From Bradyrhizobium diazoefficiens (GTDB lineage Bacteria; Pseudomonadota; Alphaproteobacteria; Rhizobiales; Xanthobacteraceae), in contig NZ_CP067100.1 of NCBI RefSeq assembly GCF_016616235.1, positions 6,197,001 through 6,261,000 of the forward strand: a stretch of 64,000 nucleotides of DNA, written 5' to 3'. The notes below the pieces were generated by a model. It had not been told where the DNA came from, ran no database searches, and worked only from the letters and a program-made list of their open reading frames with translations. The number at the start of each line of letters is the position of its first letter. Positions within the stretch are counted from its first letter, which is position 1. Below, one piece after another: positions 35,828-43,993 of the stretch. A program made the position numbers and the translations under genes.

Positions 35828-36967
35828 ATGGACGAGGCAAACTGGATCGATATGAGTTCGAGAGACCTGCAACCGACCAATGAAGAGACAGCCGAGCCGG
35901 CCTCCACCGAGGTCCAGTTCGCGCTGGTCATCGCGCGCATGCTCGAGACGGTGAAGACCCATCCCGAGCACATGCGCCAGCTTGTCTACGATCTGGCCCG
36001 CTACAAGCTCCAGGAGCAATTCACCCACACCGATGCCAAGGAGGTGCGGCGGTCCAAGCAGGCCCTGGAAGCTGCGATTCGCGGCGTCGAGGAGTTTTCG
36101 CGACAACAGGTCGACCTGCCGCCGCCGGCCGATGCCCCGGCACTCGCCGCCCCGGAGCCGCCGCCGCGGCGCCAGCCGACGCTTCGGGAGCTTGCGGGGG
36201 CGACCTCGCCCGCCGACATCGAGATCAGCCATGCCCCTCCCCTGGCGCGTCACGCGCTATGGTCGGTGATGGGACGTACGGCCGCGGTGTTGCTTGTTGT
36301 CGGTCTGGCGGTGCTCGCCGTCCAGCAGCGGGAGCGCCTGGCCTCATTCGCGGGATATGTTGCGCGCGGCGAACGGCAGGCTGCTCCGGCACCGCCGCCC
36401 GCCGTTGCGGTCGCCCCTGCGCCGCCTGCGAAGCCGAAGGCGGTGCGCCCGACGGATTACGGGGTCTATGCGCTGATCGACGACAAGGAGCTCTCCGAGC
36501 TGCATCTGCTGCCCGGCCGTGCGCCTGACGCCCGGGTCGCGGTCTCGGCGGCGTTCAAGATCCCCGACCAGGCCGGCCTGCCGAACGGCCGTCCCAAGTT
36601 CATCGTATTCCGGCGCGAAGCCGCGAGCAACGTGCCGGAACGCGTCGAGGTTCGCGTGGTCGCCAAGATTGCGCGCGAGTTCTCGGCCGAAGCGACGGCG
36701 AAGAAGCCCGATCCCGGCGGCGATGCCTGGGTGATCCGCAACTTCTCCTACCCGTTCCGCGCTTCGCCGATTCCGGACAATGCGGAGATGTACGAGGTGC
36801 ACAGCGAGGATCCAGCGCTGGAATTGCCGCCCGGCAGTTATGCGCTGATCCTGAAGGCACAGTCTTACTATTTCAGCGTCAGCGGCGAGGTTCGCGATCC
36901 GCGTCAATGCATCGAACGGATCGTCGCCGCCAACGGCACGTTTTATACCGATTGCAAGAAACTGTAG
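35828..36967 (+). CDS. Hypothetical single-pass membrane protein
   Basis: 379 residues, family not recognised. The N-terminal 100 residues are helical and charged (VIARMLETVKTHPEHMRQLVYDLARYKLQEQF), then comes a Pro/Ala-rich linker, one membrane helix at about 149-166 (AAVLLVVGLAVLAV), a second Pro/Ala linker and a C-terminal domain of about 170 residues that would be periplasmic and contains two cysteines near its end (QCIERIVAANGTFYTDCKKL). The layout is that of a cell-envelope linker or inside-out signalling protein. A second ATG eight codons in is an equally good start. Confidence 0.75.
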   Translation: MDEANWIDMSSRDLQPTNEETAEPASTEVQFALVIARMLETVKTHPEHMRQLVYDLARYKLQEQFTHTDAKEVRRSKQALEAAIRGVEEFSRQQVDLPPPADAPALAAPEPPPRRQPTLRELAGATSPADIEISHAPPLARHALWSVMGRTAAVLLVVGLAVLAVQQRERLASFAGYVARGERQAAPAPPPAVAVAPAPPAKPKAVRPTDYGVYALIDDKELSELHLLPGRAPDARVAVSAAFKIPDQAGLPNGRPKFIVFRREAASNVPERVEVRVVAKIAREFSAEATAKKPDPGGDAWVIRNFSYPFRASPIPDNAEMYEVHSEDPALELPPGSYALILKAQSYYFSVSGEVRDPRQCIERIVAANGTFYTDCKKL

Positions 36968-37051
36968 CGAAACTGTAGCGCTCTTCCCAAACACGGGTTC
37001 CGGTCCCACTTAATCCGAAAGCAGCGCCTTGCGCGCGCGATGGAGGAAACG

Positions 37052-37282
37052 ATGCAGGTCAAATCATTTGTGATCGCCGCGACCGTGCTGGCGCTGGCCG
37101 CGCCCGCACTGGCGCAAGCCGGGCAGAAGACCAACCGGCCGCAGACCAACAACTCGAATCAGTCGCGAACACCCGTTGCGACGCAGCCGAGCAACAATCC
37201 GTTCAGCAATCCGATCGGCCAGGGCGTGCCGCCGGCATCGTCCGCCAATCCCAATCTGAACAGCAACCGGACCTATCGCTGA
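37052..37282 (+). CDS. Small secreted Asn/Pro/Ser-rich protein
   Basis: 76 residues with the strong GGAGGAAACG site before the ATG. A signal peptide (MQVKSFVIAATVLALAAPALAQA) is followed by about 53 residues of low complexity, rich in Asn, Pro, Gln and Ser (NNSNQSRTPVATQPSNNPFSNP). It is probably periplasmic and disordered. No family recognised. The longer reading by four codons would put the ribosome binding site inside the gene. Confidence 0.72.
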   Translation: MQVKSFVIAATVLALAAPALAQAGQKTNRPQTNNSNQSRTPVATQPSNNPFSNPIGQGVPPASSANPNLNSNRTYR

Positions 37283-37355
37283 TGGTTGAGGCGGGCGAGC
37301 TTGCCCGCCATCAAACAATTCTTTGCAGAATGCTGATCTTTGCAGCGTGCTGAAT

Positions 37356-37730
37356 CTATTGTGAGGTGACATCGACTTCGATCAGCGATGTTCCGCCGAC
37401 ATGGAGCGCGGTTCCCGCGATCTCGATCTTGAACGAATCGCTTCCTTGTGCGTCCGCGCTGGAAAAATAGCGGAAAGCGGGCCCCTGGATCACCAGCCGT
37501 CCGAATTTCGGCGGCTCGATGATCGCGATCCTGTCGATCAGGATCGTCGACCAGCGCAAGCCCTGGATGCATTCGGCCCCGGCCCTGATCTTGAACGACC
37601 AGCGCACGGTCTCCGATTTCAGCGTGAACGGCTGCGGATGCAGGATGCAGGTTCCTCCCGCCATGGCGGGCTGCGAGGCTGCGCCCAGCATGAGCGCTGC
37701 GGCTGCGATTGCGGACTTCATCGGCGGCAT
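37356..37730 (-). CDS. Secreted CIQGLRW protein, copy B
   Basis: 124 residues. Signal peptide (MKSAIAAAALMLGAASQPAMA) then a beta-rich domain with GTCILHPQPFTL, AECIQGLRWSTILIDRIAII, PPKFGRLVIQGPAFRYF and SLIEVDVTSQ. It is a paralogue of the 29047-29460 protein: both cysteines and most core blocks align. It begins five bases after the epimerase stop codon, so it is the second gene of that operon, which ties this unknown family to sugar-nucleotide metabolism or polysaccharide export. Function is unknown. Confidence 0.8.
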   Translation of the reverse strand: MPPMKSAIAAAALMLGAASQPAMAGGTCILHPQPFTLKSETVRWSFKIRAGAECIQGLRWSTILIDRIAIIEPPKFGRLVIQGPAFRYFSSADAQGSDSFKIEIAGTALHVGGTSLIEVDVTSQ

Positions 37731-37735
37731 CGCTG

Positions 37736-38758
37736 TCAGGAATGATAGGTCCGATACCACGCCACGAAGCGCGCGATGCCGTCTTCGATCGAGGTCGAGG
37801 GCCGGAAATCGATCTCGCGCGCGAGATCGTCGACGTCGGCATAAGTTGCGGGAACATCGCCAGCCTGCATCGGCAGCAGTTCCTTCTGCGCAATCCTGCC
37901 CAATTCCTTCTCCAGCAGCGCCACGATCTTGTTCAGCTCCTCGGGCTGGTTGTTGCCGATGTTGTAGACGCGCCAGGGCGCGCTGCTTGAACCCGGATCG
38001 GGTGCGGCCCCGGTCCTCTTGGGCAGCCCCTGCGGCGGATGGTCGAGCAGCTTGACGACCGCCTTGGCGACGTCGTCCACGAAGGTGAAGTCGCGGCGCA
38101 TGTCGCCGCCGTTGAACAGCTTGATCGGCCGCCCCTCCACGATTGCCTTGGTGAAGGAATAGATCGCCATGTCCGGCCGGCCCCAGGGACCATAGACGGT
38201 GAAGAAGCGCAATCCGGTCGCCGGCAGGCGATAGAGATGGCTGTAGGCGTGGGCCATCAGCTCGTTCGCCTTCTTGGTCGCCGCATAGAAGCTGACGGGG
38301 TGGTCGACATTGTCGTGGACCGAGAACGGCATCTTGGTGTTGGCGCCGTACACCGAGGAGGAGGACGCATACAGCAGGTGCCGGCAGCCATTGTGACGGC
38401 AGCCTTCCAGCACGTTCATGAAGCCTTCGAGATTGGCATCGACATAGGCGCGCGGATTATCGATGGAGTAGCGCACGCCGGCCTGGGCTGCGAGGTGAAC
38501 CACCCGCGCAAAGCGGTGGCTCTCGAACAGGCGCGCCATCCCGGCGCGGTCGGCCAGGTCGAGCCTGGCGAAGGCGAAATTCGGATCGTTTTTGAGGACG
38601 TTGAGCCGCGCCTCTTTCAGCGCCGGATCGTAATAGTCGTTGAGATTGTCGAGCCCGACCACCGGCACGCCGGCGTGGAGCAGGATCTGCGTGACATGGA
38701 AGCCAATGAAACCGGCAGCGCCGGTGACCAGAACGGCGGAAGATTCAGCTTTGTCCAT
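37736..38758 (-). CDS. UDP-glucuronate 4-epimerase-like NAD-dependent epimerase
   Basis: 340 residues, extended short-chain dehydrogenase fold. VLVTGAAGFIGFHV is the NAD motif, YASSSSVYGANTKMPFS supplies the catalytic Ser, FYAATKKANE supplies the YxxxK pair, and RFFTVYGPWGRPDMA with FNGGDMRRDFTFVDDV is the substrate region typical of UDP-GlcA 4-epimerases (LpsL/Cap1J type). It would convert UDP-glucuronate made by ugd into UDP-galacturonate. It has a near-consensus promoter upstream and is followed by the copy B secreted protein. Confidence 0.9.
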   Translation of the reverse strand: MDKAESSAVLVTGAAGFIGFHVTQILLHAGVPVVGLDNLNDYYDPALKEARLNVLKNDPNFAFARLDLADRAGMARLFESHRFARVVHLAAQAGVRYSIDNPRAYVDANLEGFMNVLEGCRHNGCRHLLYASSSSVYGANTKMPFSVHDNVDHPVSFYAATKKANELMAHAYSHLYRLPATGLRFFTVYGPWGRPDMAIYSFTKAIVEGRPIKLFNGGDMRRDFTFVDDVAKAVVKLLDHPPQGLPKRTGAAPDPGSSSAPWRVYNIGNNQPEELNKIVALLEKELGRIAQKELLPMQAGDVPATYADVDDLAREIDFRPSTSIEDGIARFVAWYRTYHS

Positions 38759-38803
38759 TCACCCTGTCCAATTCGCTGCACGCAAGGAGCGCCAGGCGCG
38801 GGC

Positions 38804-38833
38804 ATAGAACAGTGACATGACAAATGTTGTCAA
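38804..38833 (-). promoter_or_regulatory. Promoter of the epimerase operon with an overlapping palindrome
   Basis: On the minus strand TTGACA (38833-38828) and TTCTAT (38809-38804) are 18 bases apart, about 45 bases upstream of the ATG. The -35 box overlaps a perfect 15-base palindrome TGACAA-ATG-TTGTCA at 38818-38832, a plausible operator. Confidence 0.5.
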
Positions 38834-39054
38834 TGCGCGGCGGGCATCGGAAGGAACCAAAAGAATGAATGGATGAGTCGAAGATGCTTCAATGGGAATG
38901 AGCGGGATTAAAGGGATGACATCGAGATGACATATATCCGATCGGGCCGAGCCTAAATTTAGAGCACGCGGAACTGCGTCATCGCCTCGCTTGCGCCTCA
39001 ACTTCAGCGATACTCGCCGGCTGCATTCGAACTCGCTGCGAAGAGGGGGAGCAG

Positions 39055-39762
39055 ATGCAAGTGAAGGCCCAGGTTCTCGCAATCACCGACAAGCTGATCA
39101 AGAGGACGGCAGAAAACCTTCCTCTTCACAAGAAGCGAGGTGACAGCTTCGACGTCATTGAGGTTGCCTTCCTCAAGGCGGCGATGCAGAGCGCCGACTA
39201 TTACGAACAGCACCTCCTCACTGCGCCGAGTTTCAACTCCGACCTCGATCTGCTCTCCGCCGCTGTCGCGCTGGCGCCGCCTCATGGCCTGTTCATGGAA
39301 TTCGGCGTTGCGAGCGGGCGCACGATCAGCCACATCGCCAGGGAGAACCCGTCGACGTCCATCTACGGCTTCGACTCCTTCGAGGGCCTGCCGGAGGATT
39401 GGCGAAGCGGCTATCTGAAGGGACGCTTCGCCGGCGACCTGCCGCCGGTGCCGAACAACGTGACCCTCATCAAGGGCTGGTTCAACGAGACCCTGCCCGG
39501 CTTTCTCAAGGAACATAACGAAAGAGTCTCGCTGTTGCACGTCGACTGCGACCTCTACTCGTCGACCAAGTGCATTCTCGACCTGCTCACCGACCGGATC
39601 GCGAGCGGCACCGTGATCGTGTTCGATGAATTCTGGAATTACCCGGGCTGGCAGGACCACGAGGTCAAGGCCTTCGACGAGTTCAAGGCCAGGACCGGCC
39701 TCGATGCAAAGCCGCTCGGCTTCGTCCGGAGCCACCAGCAGGTGGGATTTGTGGTGGTGTAA
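39055..39762 (+). CDS. Class I SAM-dependent methyltransferase (TylF/macrocin O-methyltransferase-like)
   Basis: 235 residues. The SAM-binding motif is LFMEFGVASGRTISHIA, the acidic loop after strand 2 is IYGFDSFEGLPEDW, and LLHVDCDLYSSTKCIL with VFDEFWNYPGWQDHE supplies the metal-linked Asp residues of the TylF-like branch. Such enzymes O-methylate sugars or related small molecules in glycan or antibiotic pathways. GGGGAG six bases upstream sets the start. It is divergent from the epimerase and within the polysaccharide region, so a sugar methyl group on the glycan is a reasonable guess. Confidence 0.85.
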   Translation: MQVKAQVLAITDKLIKRTAENLPLHKKRGDSFDVIEVAFLKAAMQSADYYEQHLLTAPSFNSDLDLLSAAVALAPPHGLFMEFGVASGRTISHIARENPSTSIYGFDSFEGLPEDWRSGYLKGRFAGDLPPVPNNVTLIKGWFNETLPGFLKEHNERVSLLHVDCDLYSSTKCILDLLTDRIASGTVIVFDEFWNYPGWQDHEVKAFDEFKARTGLDAKPLGFVRSHQQVGFVVV

Positions 39763-40114
39763 GGGCAGCGCTATCGGACGACAAAATGCGACACTGCAAT
39801 GACCACGGCTTTGCGGATAGGCCGAAGTCATTGCCGGCTAATGGCCCGGACGGTATCGGAAGCCCACCAAATCCAGCCTCGTTAGGGATGCCTGCCTTTC
39901 GCGCAGCCATTACCTACGAACTTGCTCGTCAGGAGTTTGAGGTCAAGCGACGCTCCCCTGGGCAAAGACGCACTCGGCGCTAGTTGCCCGCTCCCAAGTG
40001 TCTGGAATCAACCATGCCGGCAAGAGGACCTGGTATCCAGGCTTCCCTTAGGAGGCAGTCCTTTGCTAGGCTTTTCCGGATCGTTAACAATTATTTCGAA
40101 AGCCAAATCCCTAA
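39763..40114. other. 352-base intergenic region without a recognised gene
   Basis: Short open frames here have no plausible protein character. No repeat or terminator with a T-run was seen. AACAATTATTTCG near the right end is AT-rich and may belong to the promoter of acyltransferase copy B. Confidence 0.4.
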
Positions 40115-41182
40115 GTGTCCGAAAAGCTTAATACTCTGGACGGCATGCGAGGCATTGCCGCCATCTCGGTTTTGTTGCTGCACATCGGCAATTGGGTCGA
40201 GCACCGCTGGATTTTTTCGCACGGCTACCTTGCGGTAGATTTCTTCTTTTGCCTGAGCGGCTTCGTGATGGCTCACGCCTATGGTGAGCGGCTCACGTCG
40301 CGGATGTCGTTCAAGGAATTTGCCCTCCAGCGGTTCATCCGCTTGTACCCGGTGATCCTTCTTGGGATGACGCTGGGCGCGCTCTACTACACGGCGCTGG
40401 TCACGCTCACCAGATATCCTCATCCGTTTGGCGTGAACGACATCGGGATCGCTTTTGCGCTCAACGTGTTTCTGATCCCGTTCTACTTGGTGCCGAGCGT
40501 CGTCAGCATCGGCATCTATCCGTTGAATTCGCCGTTCTGGTCGATTTTCTTCGAGATTGTGGCCAACCTGATCTGGGCGCGTTTCCTGGTCCGCGTTCCG
40601 CCGACCATCATGTTCGGAGTCGCAGCGCTGCTCGGCCTGATCCTGTTTCCATTCTATGAAAGGCTCGAGGGGGGTGCGCTGATCGACCAATTCTGGATTG
40701 GACTGCTGCGTGTCATCGTGGGCTTTAGCGCTGGACTGTTCGTTCACAAACTCTTTGTCGATGGGCGCATGCGCGAAGTCGCGGTAAATCCCTTCGTCTT
40801 GCTCGCGATCCTATTTGCTCTGTTCGCCATGCCGAACGTCGTCGGTGTCTGGTACGACATGGCGTGCACATTGCTGATTTTCCCCTCGCTCGTACTGTTC
40901 GGAGCGCGGGCAAAGGCGAGCGGAAAATCGGTGCTGGAATGGCTCGGAGCGATCTCTTATCCGCTCTACGGAACGCACCGACCACTCTGCTTGCTGCTCA
41001 TCTTTGTGGTCGGCCCGCGATTGCCGGGTGATCTCAAGGTTCTGGCCACCATCGTGCTGAGCCTGGTCGTGTCGATTGCCGTGGCTCACTTGATATTCGA
41101 CTATTTCGACGAGCCGATCCGAAAAGTCCTTCGCGAGCGACTGTTGGGCAGGAGGCTGAGGCCTGCTACTGCGGGCTCGTGA
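40115..41182 (+). CDS. Acyltransferase-3 family membrane protein, copy B (3 of 7)
   Basis: 355 residues, GTG start, about ten membrane helices. The N-terminus MSEKLNTLDGMRGIAAISVLLLHIGNW and loop HGYLAVDFFFCLSGFVMAHAYGERL are nearly the same as in copy A (33090-34157), and homology continues to the C-terminal YFDEPIRKVLR. The conserved Arg and His of the family are present. It is expected to transfer an acyl group to a surface glycan. A WHxW mini-protein follows downstream, as one also neighbours copy A. Confidence 0.9.
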   Translation: MSEKLNTLDGMRGIAAISVLLLHIGNWVEHRWIFSHGYLAVDFFFCLSGFVMAHAYGERLTSRMSFKEFALQRFIRLYPVILLGMTLGALYYTALVTLTRYPHPFGVNDIGIAFALNVFLIPFYLVPSVVSIGIYPLNSPFWSIFFEIVANLIWARFLVRVPPTIMFGVAALLGLILFPFYERLEGGALIDQFWIGLLRVIVGFSAGLFVHKLFVDGRMREVAVNPFVLLAILFALFAMPNVVGVWYDMACTLLIFPSLVLFGARAKASGKSVLEWLGAISYPLYGTHRPLCLLLIFVVGPRLPGDLKVLATIVLSLVVSIAVAHLIFDYFDEPIRKVLRERLLGRRLRPATAGS

Positions 41183-41650
41183 GCTTCAACGGCGCTTCAG
41201 GGAGCATACGAACGTAGAACAGTGCCTCGTTTGGGGGCGCCAAAAGTTCTTTCATCGCCTCAAGAAGGACGCTCAGGCTCATAATGTAGGCAACGCTTTG
41301 AGCCGCTGCGCTTCTCCTGACTAAACTTTGCTGCCGAATGGGCGGGAGCCCTGCTCTACGCTTGTTCTGGTGACGCTTCGTTGAGAATCCCCATCCTCAG
41401 CCGCAGGCCTATCATCATTGTAGCGATCAAAGGGTAAAGGGGCGCGCTGGGTCGCCGCGCTATTGTTTCGCAGGAGACTTCCATCGCACCCGCAGACCGG
41501 CTGCCGCCCATATTTCGCGACCGAAGCCCTTAGAACAAGAAATACAATCTCAGGAAGAGTTCTGTGTTTTCGGGCCAATCGTCCAGTCAGATCAAGCAAA
41601 GTCGATTGGCACAGCGAAACGTAGAGGAGAAAGAAGTCCGGCCTTAAGAT
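41183..41650. other. 468-base AT-richer intergenic region
   Basis: No gene recognised. One open frame on the minus strand (41321-41599) has unlikely composition and no ribosome binding site. The stretch is clearly lower in GC than its surroundings. Confidence 0.4.
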
Positions 41651-41680
41651 TTGACGGTACTAAAATACCGCTAATGCTAC
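41651..41680 (+). promoter_or_regulatory. Possible promoter before the small membrane protein/WHxW pair
   Basis: TTGACG at 41651-41656 is followed after 18 bases by TGCTAC. The spacer contains the palindrome CGGTA-CTAAAA-TACCG (41656-41671). The small ORF starts about 47 bases further on. Confidence 0.3.
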
Positions 41681-41726
41681 TTTCCTCCGTAAAATCCCAC
41701 ACTTGTCCGTTTCTCCCGAATGTCGC

Positions 41727-41924
41727 ATGCTCGCCCGCAAAGCTAGGGGGAAATCATTTGTGCTCTGTTCGATAGCAATTGCTTCAGTAATCGTTTTGCT
41801 CGCACTAGTTGTTCCAATAAATTCGAGCGGTGATCATAGCGGCGGGCTAGCGCCTCTGAGCCGGAACGATGAGTGCTCAGGCGGAGCTCCGTGGTCGCTC
41901 TCTCCGAAATGCCATCATGCTTAA
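41727..41924 (+). CDS. Possible small single-helix membrane protein
   Basis: 65 residues, not recognised. A basic N-terminus (MLARKARGKS) precedes one hydrophobic helix (FVLCSIAIASVIVLLALVVPI), then a Ser/Gly-rich tail with two cysteines. The arrangement is protein-like, and its stop overlaps the ATG of the next gene by eight bases, as in coupled genes. There is no strong ribosome binding site and no homologue recognised, so it may be spurious. Confidence 0.35.
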   Translation: MLARKARGKSFVLCSIAIASVIVLLALVVPINSSGDHSGGLAPLSRNDECSGGAPWSLSPKCHHA

Positions 41925-42123
41925 ACTTCTGAAGCGAGTTTACGATCGCGAACCGCCGGCTTCTCCCACCGACTGGCATCATTGGCGCGCCTTCGTCCCC
42001 GTGCGGACGCCGGAGGGGCATTGGACCATGGGCCGCGTTTGGCGCAAGAAAGCGCTCGACGGACGATGGCTCTACAAAGAGCGGCCAGAGCATCCGGAAG
42101 ACTTCATCGATCAAGCCCTCTGA
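41917..42123 (+). CDS. WHxW mini-protein, single-repeat form
   Basis: 68 residues. One unit of the WHxW repeat: LKRVYDREPPASPTDWHHWRAFVPVRTPEGHWTMGRVWRKKALDGRWLYKERPEHP. It aligns with the second half of the 121-residue protein at 34764-35129 (LAKIYERERPDSYDQWHKW then VEG...GRVWRRR). The ATG at MLKLLKRVYD is where the homology begins; an upstream ATG would add 16 residues without counterpart. It is soluble and basic. The function is unknown. Confidence 0.65.
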   Translation: MLKLLKRVYDREPPASPTDWHHWRAFVPVRTPEGHWTMGRVWRKKALDGRWLYKERPEHPEDFIDQAL

Positions 42124-42558
42124 GGAACAAGCCGATCCTCAAAGTGGAACATGCAAGAAAATGCCGAAGTCAGCACTTGCACTGCGTGATCGTCCATCTC
42201 TCGGCATAGCTGAGCGCACAAACTAGAGCGAAAGTTACCCGTCTTTCGCTGATCAATTCAGCTTGAAAAGGCAGAGACGACGTCCGTCTTAATCATAAAT
42301 TGGCGGCCTGTGCCTCGCTTGCGACATGGTTGACTGCTGAACAGGCAGCGAATGCTTATTCCGCTCGCTTCCAGCTGTTTGATTCCGTTACGGAACTGGA
42401 ATATCCCTGACATACGTCCGCCGCTATTGTGTCGGTTATTCGATTAACGAAACGGCCGTGGCGTCGGTGTTAGGCCTGCACGCTACCGTGTTTGCGGGCG
42501 GCTCGCATGTTCCATGATGCGCCCTTAGAGAACCAGCCGTTTTTGCTGTGAGACAAAA
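42124..42558. other. 435-base AT-richer intergenic region before the polymerase gene
   Basis: No gene or repeat recognised. TTATTCGATTAACG near 42438 is AT-rich and could contain promoter elements for the polymerase gene, but no good pair was found. Confidence 0.4.
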
Positions 42559-43881
42559 ATGACGTACGGTCTTCGCTTGCCACGCTCAGAGTTTCGCTCC
42601 TCGACCCAGACCGTCGATCTCTTCGCCGTCTTATCCCCTTGTGTCGCCTTTACGTTTGGATTCTGCATCCAATTCAATGTTCTGACAAACACCTTCAATC
42701 TGCCCATCCTGCGGTTCAGCGACGGATTGATGTTCCTCTTGCTTCCGCTTGTTTTCATCGTGGTCGGCATCGGTAGAACCGTTCGCGATGGCTTACTCTA
42801 TTTCGTCGTGCTGTGCGTCATGGTGGTCGCTACCCTGCTGGGGAAGACGGCCGTCGATCAAGGTGACATCTACATGACGCTCATCTTCTTCCTCACGTCG
42901 ACCTTCGCTTTTTTTCTTGTCGAGGTTGCGCAGGATGAAAAGGTGCTGGTGTGGCTCGCCGCCGGCATCCTGCTTGGATTGCTACCCTCGCTTGGCGTCT
43001 TATTCCTCCAGGCCAGCGGCGTTGCGGGCTTGCAGACCATTGGGCTTGGTGTCCCTATCGACGAAACGACGAATCCCATGGCTGCGGGATTCGCAAAAAC
43101 GAAGTTCGGCGGCATCTGGATTCACGGAAACGAGGCCGGCCATGTCTATGCGGTGGCCACGGCTTCCGCCTACTATCTCGCGTTCCGCTTCCGGCAGCCC
43201 CTTATCTACATTGCCTTTTATGCGCTTCTGGTTGCTAGCTTTGCCGTGACCCTCAATCGTTCCGGCCTCATCGCACCAACGGTCGCTCTGGTGTTTCTGT
43301 TCACACGTTTGGGCAGCTTTTCCCTTTACGTGCAGAGTGCGATCCTCGCCGTGGTCGGCTTAGCGATCCTGTTTTCATTGCCCAACGCTCCGGGGCTGGA
43401 CACGCTATCAGATAGCCTTCAATCAAGGTTTGTCGAAGACAGCCATGCTGAAACGAACATCTTTGAGCGCGTGATGTCCAATATCCAAGGCTTTCAGGTT
43501 GCCTTGGAGCATCCGTTCGGCATTGGTTACAATCAGCGGCTCATTGAGATGGGTCAAAAGACCACCACCGGCATTGTCTCCGTTCACAACGGGATTCTCT
43601 CGCTTTCCTATCAAAGCGGCCTCGCGGTCAGTGTGCTTTACGTCGTTGCCTGCATATATCTGTTCATCAACCGGCGGACCGTGTCGCTCTTCTACCTGGT
43701 CACGACCGCGTTTACGGTGACCTCCATGTGCTTCGAGGAGGTCAACATCAACCCGTTCTTCATCTTCTCAGTCGCGCTGACCACTGTCGCGGCGTGGCTG
43801 CACTACTCAAAATCACAGCAGGTGAATGTGGCCCAACAAGCTCCACTGCTCCGGCCATTCGTCTTGCGCAAACAGTCATAG
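42559..43881 (+). CDS. Wzy-like O-antigen/exopolysaccharide polymerase
   Basis: 440 residues with about ten to twelve membrane helices and one large extracytoplasmic loop (about 140-200). The C-terminal third contains GFQVALEHPFGIGYNQRL and VSVHNGILSLSYQSGL, the pattern of the O-antigen ligase/polymerase (Wzy/WaaL) superfamily, in which a conserved His and Gly-rich loop are typical. It would polymerise lipid-linked oligosaccharide units in the periplasm. The Wzx-like flippase is encoded 15 kb further on. Ligase versus polymerase cannot be decided from sequence alone, and polymerase is preferred because of the context. Confidence 0.8.
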   Translation: MTYGLRLPRSEFRSSTQTVDLFAVLSPCVAFTFGFCIQFNVLTNTFNLPILRFSDGLMFLLLPLVFIVVGIGRTVRDGLLYFVVLCVMVVATLLGKTAVDQGDIYMTLIFFLTSTFAFFLVEVAQDEKVLVWLAAGILLGLLPSLGVLFLQASGVAGLQTIGLGVPIDETTNPMAAGFAKTKFGGIWIHGNEAGHVYAVATASAYYLAFRFRQPLIYIAFYALLVASFAVTLNRSGLIAPTVALVFLFTRLGSFSLYVQSAILAVVGLAILFSLPNAPGLDTLSDSLQSRFVEDSHAETNIFERVMSNIQGFQVALEHPFGIGYNQRLIEMGQKTTTGIVSVHNGILSLSYQSGLAVSVLYVVACIYLFINRRTVSLFYLVTTAFTVTSMCFEEVNINPFFIFSVALTTVAAWLHYSKSQQVNVAQQAPLLRPFVLRKQS

Positions 43882-43993
43882 ATGCACTCATGATCGCCGG
43901 CCGCGATTGGCTGAACAAAAAAGGTTTGCCCTTGGCAGTGCCAACGACTCGTGCAATCTGGCTCGTTCAATTACGAGGTGCAATACCGTCACC

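Noticed and set aside
41321..41599. A 92-residue minus-strand open frame in the AT-richer gap
   Set aside because: No ribosome binding site, no signal or helix, no resemblance to anything known.
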